Source: Chloroflexota bacterium (lineage in GTDB: Bacteria; Chloroflexota; UBA6077). Taken from it: a DNA stretch of 13,255 nt. Positions 6,101 through 10,027 of the stretch are shown piece by piece. The DNA lies in assembly GCA_021788565.1 (NCBI GenBank), contig JAJYKO010000055.1, positions 1-13,255 of the forward strand, given 5' to 3'. Numbering within the stretch: position 1 is the first letter of the stretch; each line of letters starts with the position of its first letter. The notes below the pieces were generated by a model that was not told where the DNA came from, searched no databases, and worked only from the letters and a program-made list of their open reading frames with translations. A program made the position numbers and the translations under genes.

Positions 6101-9060
6101 GCGCTCAGGGTCGCTGTGATGGTGGTCGTCGAGGTCCCGTCGGCCGGCATGGAGGTCCGGACGGCGGAGAGCGTTAGAGCGGCGGCAGAGAGGTCGAGCC
6201 TCTTATCCTCGCCGGCTTTCAGGGTGACGGTCTGAGGGGCAGCCTGGCGGGCCAGGCCGTCGATGGTGGCCTGGGCGGTCACCTCGACCGGAAACCCGTC
6301 GGGGACAGTGGCGACCAGGAAGTCGTCCCCTTTGAGGAGGGTGCGAGACGGGATACTCAGGCCGGGCGAGGAGAAAGTGACATCGACGGAGGTGGCCCCC
6401 GCCGTGAAGAAGTCGTCCGCGTGGATCTCCAGGTCTCCGGAGCGCATCAGCGAATCGAGGTCGGCTGCCTTCCAGCCCTCGGTCTTCACCTTGATCACGG
6501 CCGGATCGGTGTCGTTGCGGCTCTCCCACTGGCTGGCAAGCACCTGCAGGTCGGTCATGTCAGTGGCCTCGGTCTTGCTGGCGGCGGGGCTGCCATCAGT
6601 CTTCAACGGCACTTGCATGCTGTCCGTACGCGAGACCCGCCCGTCGCCGTTGAAGTCGAAGCGGGAGTAAATGTTCTCGTGAGTTGGGCAGTTCACGGGA
6701 TCAGCCGAGTGGACGCAGCCATCGAGGTTCTCGTCCCTCTTCAGATTGCCGGCCGAGCCGTCCAGGAGGATGGAGTCCTTGGCCGGGCAGGATGCCTCGG
6801 GCGTCGTGCTCTCGACGCACCTCTGGAGCCATGAGTCCCGAAATCGCCGGAAGTCGCGCATGTCGACCTTGCCATCGGGATCGGTGGCGTACTCCCTGCC
6901 GGTCACCGGGTCGTTGAGCCCTGTAGATGTGTAGTTGAGATCCTCGCGGATTTCGGCGCCACCGGGCCCGTAGATCACCCGCTGGTTGCCGTCTTTGGTG
7001 TGGTCGTTGACATCCACCAGGGCTTTTGCCGCACCCGGCTGGGACAACAGTGTCGCGAAGGCGTCGATGCGAGAGGAGACCTCGGCGGGAACGTCCGCCC
7101 GGGCCCATTCGAGAATCGTGTCCCGCAGTTGCTGGAGGGTCATGTTCGGGTTGAAGGCGAGGAGGTAGCCGGCCAAGGCGGTGACGTGGGGCGCTGCCAT
7201 GGAGGTACCGCTCAGCCAGCCATAGCTTCCGCCTGTTATGGTGCTGACGATATTACTGCCGGGCGCCGAGGCGTCGCCCCCTATGCCGGAGAAGCCGGAT
7301 CGGGCCAGGTACTCGTCGATGGACTCGACCACCAGCACTGGCTTGGGGAGTGACGATGTCCAGTGGTGCTCTGCCCAGGCAAACACCGCCGTGCTGGTGG
7401 CTTTGGTCGGTTCGAAGCGGCAGTCGGGATTGGGAGTACCGTCCGGCAGGAAAGTAGGAATAGGAGTGCCGTCCGGCTTGAAATAGGGAACACAGAACTC
7501 CTGGCTGGTGTTGCCCGCGGATTGGACGAGCATGACGTCGAGGTCGGCTGCACGCTCGGCCACTGCACGGTAGTCGTCTCCAACATCGGCGAACTGTTCC
7601 AGCCACTTGTCCAGGTTGTTCGGCGTGCACCACTCGGTGCCGCTGCCGTCGTCGTTGTCGTTGGGACCACAGGTCGCCTTGTTGTAGCGCGCCTTCCACG
7701 CGTCGACTTGGGCGCTCTTCCAGTCCTGGGCTGAGCTGAAGTTGATCACCCGTAGGTTGGGAATCTTCCCGTTTTCCTTGGCGTCTAGCATCAGGCCGAA
7801 GATCGCGATAATGCTGTCGGTTGTGACCTTCTCTCCGCCAAAGTTCTTTGGAGCGCCGACCATCCTGGCGACCGGGTTGCCGCCGCTCACTCCCAGGGAG
7901 TGGCCGGCCTCAGTGGGATCGGCGGCGGGATTGTCGTAGGTAGCGCCGATGATGCCGGCCACGTGGGTCCCGTGGTCGTTGAGATTGTTCCCCGTGCAGC
8001 GGTCGGAGCTTATGAGGTAGTCGGTGCACAGCGGATCGACGGTGAGCCTGCCCTGGAGGTCGGGGTGGCTCTGTTCGAAACCGCCGTCTATGATGCCGGT
8101 TTCGACGCTGTTGTTCTTTCGTACGATGGTTTCGAGTAGGTTCCAGGCCTGGGGGAAGCGGGAGGCTTCCAGCCCCCAGTTGCCGCCGGCACCCGTGGGC
8201 GCGCCCGCTGTAGTGGTAGTGCTCTCCCACGTCCACTGGAAGGGATCGCCTCCGATCGGCCCCCCAAGAGCCAGCATGGCCTCAGCCGGGCGGGGCAGCG
8301 CCGCCAGCGTTTCCTCGAGATCCATGGCGGCTGAGCTTACCGCCGGGTTGGCCCGCAGCGATGCCCGAGCCGCCTCGAGGGCGGTGAAGTCCGCGCTATC
8401 CGGGGCGGCCACCAGGAGGATGCCAGTCTTGGGCTGGCCGCCGATGATCACCACTCCTGCAGCGGTCAACGCGGCGTTGGCCTGGGCGACCGTGGCTGTG
8501 GAGGTGAAGCGGAGGAGCAGCCGGGTGCGGGAAGCGGTGAGGGCGAACGGGGGGTATGGCGATAGATCGTTAGAATCGACGGGGGCGAAGGCCAGGTTGG
8601 GGATGTGGTTGTTTGCGAGGTCGCTCCCCGGACCCTCCAGGCCGAGCGGGGCCACCCGCACCACGCCGGTGAGAGATGGGTTAGTGGTGGACTTGTAGTG
8701 GTAATCCCCGGGGGTCGCCAGGGCGATGCTGAACCCAGCGCCCGCCGGCAGGCTTCCGGAGTCGAAGAGGCCGTTGTCGGCGGTGACGCTCTGGGCAGAG
8801 CCGGAATCGTCGGTCCAACCAACACTCTGGCCCACCTGGATGGTCACCAACGGCGGCTGGAAGCCGGACGCGGTGATGGAGACCGCTGCTGGCGGGGGCG
8901 GCGCCGCGGCGCTCGTCTGTTGAATCGGAATCGACGCGGTGACAAGCGCCGCGAGAAGGCAGGCTCCAGGAAGCGCTAGGAGGGCCGGGCGAAGTCGGAT
9001 CAGGGCCAGCAGCCGGAAGACGGTGAGCGCGACGCGGGCTACGATGCGGCGTTGGATCAT
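1..9060 (-). CDS. Giant secreted multidomain S8 (subtilisin-family) protease, partial: stop lies beyond base 1
   Basis: Reading the minus strand from the ATG at 9060, the frame stays open for 3,020 codons to the window edge, so the C-terminus is missing. Domains by residue: basic/hydrophobic export signal about 1-53 (ending near TSAAA); cupredoxin-like fold 60-136; propeptide similar to inhibitor I9 179-247; S8 protease about 320-665 with Asp325, His363, Asn517 and Ser620; dockerin-like calcium loops 683-845; Big-1-like 963-1060; unassigned region 1061-1350; PKD 1356-1449; Ig-like 1450-1545; CAP/SCP 1561-1697; Thr/Pro linker 1698-1896; PKD 1927-2015; Ig-like 2041-2148; seven carboxypeptidase-regulatory-like repeats 2150-2806; Thr/Pro and Gly/Ser linker to about 2960; start of a GYP-type domain 2962-3020. 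The start is supported by a strong ribosome binding site. The protein is presumably exported and self-processed, cleaving extracellular protein; the substrate is unknown. It lies 88 bp behind the hydrolase gene and is probably co-transcribed with it. Protease assignment is firm; the beta-sandwich labels are approximate. Confidence 0.95.
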   Translation of the reverse strand, partial: MIQRRIVARVALTVFRLLALIRLRPALLALPGACLLAALVTASIPIQQTSAAAPPPPAAVSITASGFQPPLVTIQVGQSVGWTDDSGSAQSVTADNGLFDSGSLPAGAGFSIALATPGDYHYKSTTNPSLTGVVRVAPLGLEGPGSDLANNHIPNLAFAPVDSNDLSPYPPFALTASRTRLLLRFTSTATVAQANAALTAAGVVIIGGQPKTGILLVAAPDSADFTALEAARASLRANPAVSSAAMDLEETLAALPRPAEAMLALGGPIGGDPFQWTWESTTTTAGAPTGAGGNWGLEASRFPQAWNLLETIVRKNNSVETGIIDGGFEQSHPDLQGRLTVDPLCTDYLISSDRCTGNNLNDHGTHVAGIIGATYDNPAADPTEAGHSLGVSGGNPVARMVGAPKNFGGEKVTTDSIIAIFGLMLDAKENGKIPNLRVINFSSAQDWKSAQVDAWKARYNKATCGPNDNDDGSGTEWCTPNNLDKWLEQFADVGDDYRAVAERAADLDVMLVQSAGNTSQEFCVPYFKPDGTPIPTFLPDGTPNPDCRFEPTKATSTAVFAWAEHHWTSSLPKPVLVVESIDEYLARSGFSGIGGDASAPGSNIVSTITGGSYGWLSGTSMAAPHVTALAGYLLAFNPNMTLQQLRDTILEWARADVPAEVSSRIDAFATLLSQPGAAKALVDVNDHTKDGNQRVIYGPGGAEIREDLNYTSTGLNDPVTGREYATDPDGKVDMRDFRRFRDSWLQRCVESTTPEASCPAKDSILLDGSAGNLKRDENLDGCVHSADPVNCPTHENIYSRFDFNGDGRVSRTDSMQVPLKTDGSPAASKTEATDMTDLQVLASQWESRNDTDPAVIKVKTEGWKAADLDSLMRSGDLEIHADDFFTAGATSVDVTFSSPGLSIPSRTLLKGDDFLVATVPDGFPVEVTAQATIDGLARQAAPQTVTLKAGEDKRLDLSAAALTLSAVRTSMPADGTSTTTITATLSAGSGSTATGMSGQAVTFAMAPTGSTSAILKPTTATTDTNGQAMTTFTAGTTAESYTVTAQAALNGLTLNATLQIETTKRLVISYTWKETPVAWSESGSTRWTNPPPNMPDCKDPAVFATVGYCIDSSTAGLDTAQTNAGLTRQGTLTGSGSSFTLSETVGTGANHSKENWSISLDPSGSPTQGGAQTAYWQVDPTWASHYQNYAVLGVSAQDLSGGITINGLESVAALPYQHVLQTTSSQGTAPVELPEASGYMLLIDRGDGSALQYAGSEGLPITFKAKAGGGFEPYQYCGTVTRNDLTSTYGYRVGTASDWITNGVDLTRKTTYSSGDRPMPVGTSSLTIGYAFAAVVSYEGQPATTPVLPDCKVAQPPVAGFDFSPASPGEGRVVSFTDRSTDPDNDIVKWEWDFGDGPSPRPQPCSATDPNSCHIYADNGSYTVTLKVTDSAGNTNSTSKMVAVVNLPPEAGIDSVTVQQGQTFTLYYRIWDPGWIDQTALTYQVTSTNAAFPTFGATAAAGDYQADMNSLGTMPPGVYPLTLTVSDKDGATGTATATLTILGAGTPTQTSTATSTPITTCNTSVTLDAEEQSLVNLINAYRVQNGLQPLQGVSPTLTMAAQRHSLDMAKTGNFSHTGSDGSTPLQRIQQAGYPSGYIGENLALDYTTGAEVINGWKSSTDGHNENMLNPDWKAIGIDREMGSQWYWTADFGDVLDCPGPGTPTPTAIVTPAPSPSPFGPLLLVPVTPTPTITGTPQATQSPTTTAAPMASATPTMTGTGTVTITTTPTGTGTVTITATPTGTSASSPTGTAIATFTPSPTATATWAPTSTGTATPTQTSTGTATPTQTSTSSPTASATSSPMPSATSSPTALPTAAATAAATATVAPTLIATRTAPPTVTSTPTKTASSPAGLLDPFRILSNAVGSLLALLAPAPPSASAQTLLSYPPIPALALSKAAPGAGEVVTFTNLSRDASGTPIAAVLDFGDGSTTVDLAAGASTTHAYASSASYSVSLSATDSASQPLALTRTVVVGAAPTATTAPTATLTPTATATSTPSAAPDFTLQVQPSTQMLPPGGSASYLVSLASVGGFSSTVALSTGTLPAGVTASFSKTSVTPTTSVTLTLSATADVATSTSFELVVNASGGSITHTTNVQTTVVDIGLIPVLNGSFEGVVTDKLTGQPIVGASVFLYGTSLSTKTDAQGKYTISSVPLGNNNAPRSYSVRTTPTGYWGVSVDATAVANAVTPVDLQPVPIHHGWIKGSVFVGSPDPTNYLVVIPSGIPVPGANVKMSHYVSSGTYGYYETFDATTLTDGSYRSPDLNLEPNNQPARYQIQATAQGYWQSSPPYVTVRDGEETVGDLAMVPQCTATVRGKIQDNLGNPIPDMTIRISQSYASYSAVSIQDGSFQFPAVLLGYNNSSASYNVGWSAPNGSSGTSSPFTVSTCGSEVPVTITLANVAPTPTPVSNYGVLEGHVYDQDSGAPVSSADVIANYCGGSRCGTVYTDDSGYYKISSILIGTGSLTSRTFYVSADRSGYYSISSQSVILTAGQTTTLDLRMLKERYGQFAGTVRDAVSRGPVAGAYVGGVVGYTTGPDGRYHSGDIALGTNNAPRTWYFTTTAKGYWNKQVSALAEADKTTTVDIDLIPVCQGATISGSVVDATNQQPIQGATVSVSGTNYKSTTTDVNGNFTLSGVTVGTDNSPSQVTVTASASGYYADSKTVSVFCGASIVLDFGRPPTNFGTIEGTVTDSTGQPIEGAFVGSEFGGSTTTDASGNYTLSQAPLGANNADRTWKVTVMPTGFDPQTQSVTVSADQTVRLDFQFAQPTATPIASATPVPSTTPVPSATPVPSTTPVPSASPIPSSTPIPSSTPVPSNTPVPSSTTVPGATFTPAPSATPSPALEPTGTPVPSATPVPSATPVPTTPPSNGDSGGSGGGGGSSQSSGTSAEATQAAPLGAVPTATPTSAPTATPTPALVQATGFRVADIFRDYYNKRGGVRTWGYPVSRLFTFQGYPVQFMQGAVFQMLPSGVARLNLLDGG
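361..396 (-). repeat. Exact 18-bp tandem duplication in the second linker
   Basis: Bases 361-378 and 379-396 are identical 18-bp units encoding six residues of the PVPSAT type. A further 18-bp duplication lies nearby at 203-220 and 227-244, encoding PTATPT steps on either side of a Ser-Ala insert. Confidence 0.88.
551..622 (-). repeat. Exact 36-bp tandem duplication in the linker coding sequence
   Basis: Bases 551-586 and 587-622 are identical 36-bp units, each encoding two six-residue PVPSxT steps of the second Thr/Pro linker. The unit keeps the reading frame. Neighbouring units at 480-550 are diverged versions of the same step, suggesting growth by slippage or unequal exchange. Confidence 0.9.
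643..2613 (-). repeat. Seven carboxypeptidase-regulatory-like domain repeats (domain block of the giant protease)
   Basis: Seven repeats of about 80-110 residues begin near residues 2150, 2240, 2349, 2451, 2546, 2632 and 2723. Each opens with G-x-V-x-D-x(3-4)-G-x-P-I-x-G-A-x-V, continues with TTDxxGxY, and ends in a hydrophobic strand before the next unit. This is the transthyretin-like CarboxypepD_reg fold pattern seen in many surface proteins. Instead of the usual PPGxY turn, most units carry an LGxNNAPRxY-type motif followed by GYW or GYY. The array probably forms a stiff stalk or adhesive surface. Confidence 0.85.
3373..3969 (-). other. Long Thr/Pro-rich linker in the giant protease
   Basis: Residues 1698-1896 are almost entirely Thr, Pro, Ala and Ser in TPTxT, TGTxT and SATSSP steps, with no predicted fold. 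Such linkers are typical of extracellular proteins in Chloroflexota and some Firmicutes, where they extend modules away from the cell and may be glycosylated. The DNA holds a 30-bp tandem duplication. In the opposite strand the same bases read as Gly/Val-rich open frames, which are artefacts. Confidence 0.85.
3572..3631 (-). repeat. Exact 30-bp tandem duplication in the first long linker
   Basis: Bases 3572-3601 and 3602-3631 are identical and each encodes ten linker residues of the form STGTATPTQT. The frame is preserved, so copy-number change would alter linker length only. Confidence 0.9.
3970..4380 (-). other. CAP/SCP (YkwD-type) domain inside the giant protease
   Basis: Residues 1561-1697 have the bacterial CAP layout: an opening helix EEQSLVNLINAYR, a helix ending in FSHTGSDG with His1616, the GENLA motif with Glu1640, and GHNENML with His1663 and Glu1665, closing with the strand WYWTADFGDV. 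The His/Glu cavity residues are intact. Bacterial CAP proteins are usually stand-alone secreted proteins of unclear activity, so finding one inside a subtilase chain is notable. Flanking Thr/Pro linkers set it off as an independent module. Confidence 0.92.
6525..7014 (-). other. Dockerin-like / EF-hand-like calcium loop region (domain of the giant protease)
   Basis: Residues 683-845 contain several Asp/Asn-rich loops of the dockerin or EF-hand type: DVNDHTKDGN at 683, DPDGKVDMRDFRRF at 727, DENLDGCVHSAD, and DFNGDGRVSRTD at 802. Each is followed by a short helix-like segment. Loops of this form bind calcium in type I dockerins and in calcium-stabilised secreted proteases. No cohesin is visible in the window, so a stabilising or spacer role is as likely as a docking role. 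Confidence 0.65.
7070..8105 (-). other. Peptidase S8 catalytic domain (domain of the giant protease)
   Basis: All subtilase signatures are present in order: TGIIDGG with Asp325, DHGTHVAGII with His363, QSAGN with oxyanion Asn517, and SGTSMAAPHV with Ser620. The stretch between His363 and Asn517 is longer than in minimal subtilisins and holds an Asn/Asp/Gly-rich loop near NDNDDG, possibly a surface calcium loop. An inhibitor-like propeptide (residues about 179-247, ending near SSAAMD) precedes it, implying synthesis as a zymogen with autoprocessing, as is known for the family. I expect an active serine endopeptidase. Confidence 0.96.
8650..8885 (-). other. Cupredoxin-like domain lacking all type-1 copper ligands (domain of the giant protease)
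   Basis: Residues about 60-136 follow the plastocyanin/amicyanin pattern closely. They contain a VGQSVGW strand, FDSGSL, PAGAGF, and a closing PGDYHY...TGVVRV segment that aligns without gaps to the usual PGxYxYxCxxHPxMxGxVxV. The four ligand positions read Gln90 (His expected), Ser124 (Cys), Asn127 (His) and Leu130 (Met). The fold is therefore probably kept and copper binding lost, suggesting a structural or binding role directly behind the signal peptide. The assignment rests on motif spacing, not on a search. Confidence 0.75.
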
Positions 9061-9148
9061 CAGGGTGCTCCTTCCAAGCGTGGAATCAGAAGAGGACCGA
9101 GTCCAGGCTCAATCGTCGGGCGCCTCTTCCGTTGGCCTCTGCCGAGAA
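9061..9148. other. Short gap between hydrolase and giant protease genes
   Basis: Eighty-eight bases hold the protease ribosome binding site and a loose inverted repeat (GAAGAGG at 9123-9129 with CCTCTTC at 9089-9095, loop of 27). There is no U-tract and no promoter I can defend, which favours co-transcription of the two genes. Confidence 0.5.
9068..9075 (-). promoter_or_regulatory. Shine-Dalgarno site of the giant protease gene
   Basis: The minus strand reads GGAAGGAG, then seven bases, then the ATG at 9060. This near-ideal site fixes the start and places the hydrophobic, arginine-rich export signal at the very N-terminus. It is stronger than anything upstream of the other two genes here. 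Confidence 0.85.
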
Positions 9149-9775
9149 TTATTGCTGAGATATATCGCGCGCGAGCCACCACTCCTGTTCCGGGCTCGCC
9201 AGGAACGAATCGATCAGCGCGTTGATCTGATCCGGCCACTCCAGGTGGAGGAGGTGACCGGCCTCCTCGAACCTGCTCACCGTTAGGCGAGGGCACCTCT
9301 CCCGTAGATGGCCCAGGTACGCGGCCTCGCTGCCGGCTTCGACGTAGAGCACAGGAACCAGACAACAAGCCACTTCCGACTCGCTGGCTGCACCTGTCTC
9401 CACCAGCGACCCGATCGGCGCATCCAGAGCAACGACCGCGGCGGGAAGTTCCGGGTAGCGGGTAGCGAGCTCGAGCGCGATGGCACCGCCCAGCCCATGG
9501 CCGACCACCGCCGGCATGTAAACCCCTAGCTCGTAGCAAAGCCAGGCCAGGTCGTCGGCAGACTCGGCGATGGTGTGGCTGCCCTCCGGCCCGCCGCTTT
9601 CGCCATGCCCCCGCAGATCGACCGCCACCACACGATGGCCACGCCGAAAGTGCTCAATCTGCTGCGTGAACGAACTGTGGTCATCCCCAAGGTCGTGAAT
9701 GAGCAAGACGGGCGGGGCACCCCTCCCCACATCTTCGAAGGCAAGGGCCACCCCATCGCGAACAAGCTGCCTCAT
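9149..9775 (-). CDS. Alpha/beta-hydrolase-fold protein with altered nucleophile (possible pseudo-enzyme)
   Basis: The product is about 208 residues from the ATG at 9775 and ends at TAA 9149-9151. Family features, numbered from that start: PPVLLIHDLGDD near residue 21, VDLRGHGES near 52-60, the elbow VVGHGLGG with Gly94 where the nucleophile Ser is expected, a candidate acid at Glu150, and the catalytic-type His174 in EEAGHLLHLEWP. The oxyanion-region HG is also changed, to His27-Asp28. At 208 residues it is shorter than the usual 250-290 because the cap domain is nearly absent. Without the serine, ordinary esterase chemistry is unlikely; a binding or regulatory role is possible. An in-frame ATG at 9796 would add seven residues; 9775 is preferred because family members usually begin just before the DGVxLAxED strand. 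It lies 88 bp upstream of the giant protease gene. Confidence 0.88.
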   Translation of the reverse strand: MRQLVRDGVALAFEDVGRGAPPVLLIHDLGDDHSSFTQQIEHFRRGHRVVAVDLRGHGESGGPEGSHTIAESADDLAWLCYELGVYMPAVVGHGLGGAIALELATRYPELPAAVVALDAPIGSLVETGAASESEVACCLVPVLYVEAGSEAAYLGHLRERCPRLTVSRFEEAGHLLHLEWPDQINALIDSFLASPEQEWWLARDISQQ

Positions 9776-9940
9776 GGATGCACATTCCCCCAGCATGGGT
9801 CTCGATCTACGGTCAAGGAAAGCTGCCGGACGCCGTGGATCGCTGTCTTCAGGACCGGCGAGACGCGCATGGCAGGACGATCCCAGCCTGCATCCGGCAA
9901 TCTATCAGCCGAGGGCGGGGCCGCCATCCAGGAAATCCTA

Positions 9941-9959
9941 TATTTTGCCGCGGAAAATA
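9941..9959. promoter_or_regulatory. Operator-like palindrome in the hydrolase upstream region
   Basis: TATTTTGCCGCGGAAAATA has arms TATTTT and AAAATA around a CCGCGG core, with a single unpaired G. This AT-flanked symmetric site stands out against the GC-rich background and lies 165 bp upstream of the hydrolase start. It may be a dimeric regulator site; no U-tract follows, so it is not a terminator. Confidence 0.4.
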
Positions 9960-9983
9960 CGGGGTGGTTCAGGCAGATGTATA

Positions 9984-10000
9984 GGGGAAAATACTTACTT
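9984..10000 (-). promoter_or_regulatory. Candidate operator upstream of the hydrolase gene (shared motif copy 2)
   Basis: AAGTAAGTATTTTCCCC on the minus strand overlaps the third 12-bp repeat and resembles the copy in the regulator's leader. A shorter relative, GTATTTTCC, occurs at 9952-9960. Recurrence in front of both transcription units suggests one shared DNA-binding protein, possibly the LuxR-family regulator itself. Confidence 0.4.
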
Positions 10001-10027
10001 CCATACTTACGGCCGTACTTACGGCCT
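9992..10027 (-). repeat. Three 12-bp direct repeats between the regulator and hydrolase genes
   Basis: On the minus strand the units are AGGCCGTAAGTA (10027-10016), CGGCCGTAAGTA (10015-10004) and TGGAAGTAAGTA (10003-9992), with constant GTAAGTA at a 12-bp period. The first begins inside the regulator's stop codon. The set lies directly upstream of a TATACA element (9978-9983) that has no recognisable -35, an arrangement typical of activator-dependent promoters. Bases 10011-10026 also form a perfect inverted repeat, GGCCGT-AAGT-ACGGCC. Confidence 0.6.

Larger units (their letters stand above)
9776..10025. other. Intergenic region between regulator and hydrolase genes
   Basis: About 250 bases hold, in minus-strand order, the three 12-bp repeats, the shared GTATTTTCCCC motif, a TATACA element at 9978-9983 and the palindrome. 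The remaining 160 bases before the hydrolase start (about 9776-9936) show no gene, no good promoter and no clear terminator. The leader of the hydrolase message could therefore be long. Confidence 0.6.

Noticed and set aside
6525..7014. True cellulosome-type dockerin
   Set aside because: The loops are dockerin-like but irregularly spaced, more than two in number and interrupted by Cys-containing inserts; no cohesin or cellulosome gene is seen.
8650..8885. Functional blue-copper domain
   Set aside because: All four ligand positions are substituted, so copper binding of the type-1 kind is not supported.
9089..9129. Inverted repeat in the hydrolase-protease gap considered as a terminator
   Set aside because: Seven-base arms, a 27-base loop and no U-tract; too weak to call.
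10011..10026. Hairpin at the regulator's stop codon considered as an intrinsic terminator
   Set aside because: The stem is only 6-7 bp and no T-run follows directly on the minus strand; better explained as part of the 12-bp repeat set.
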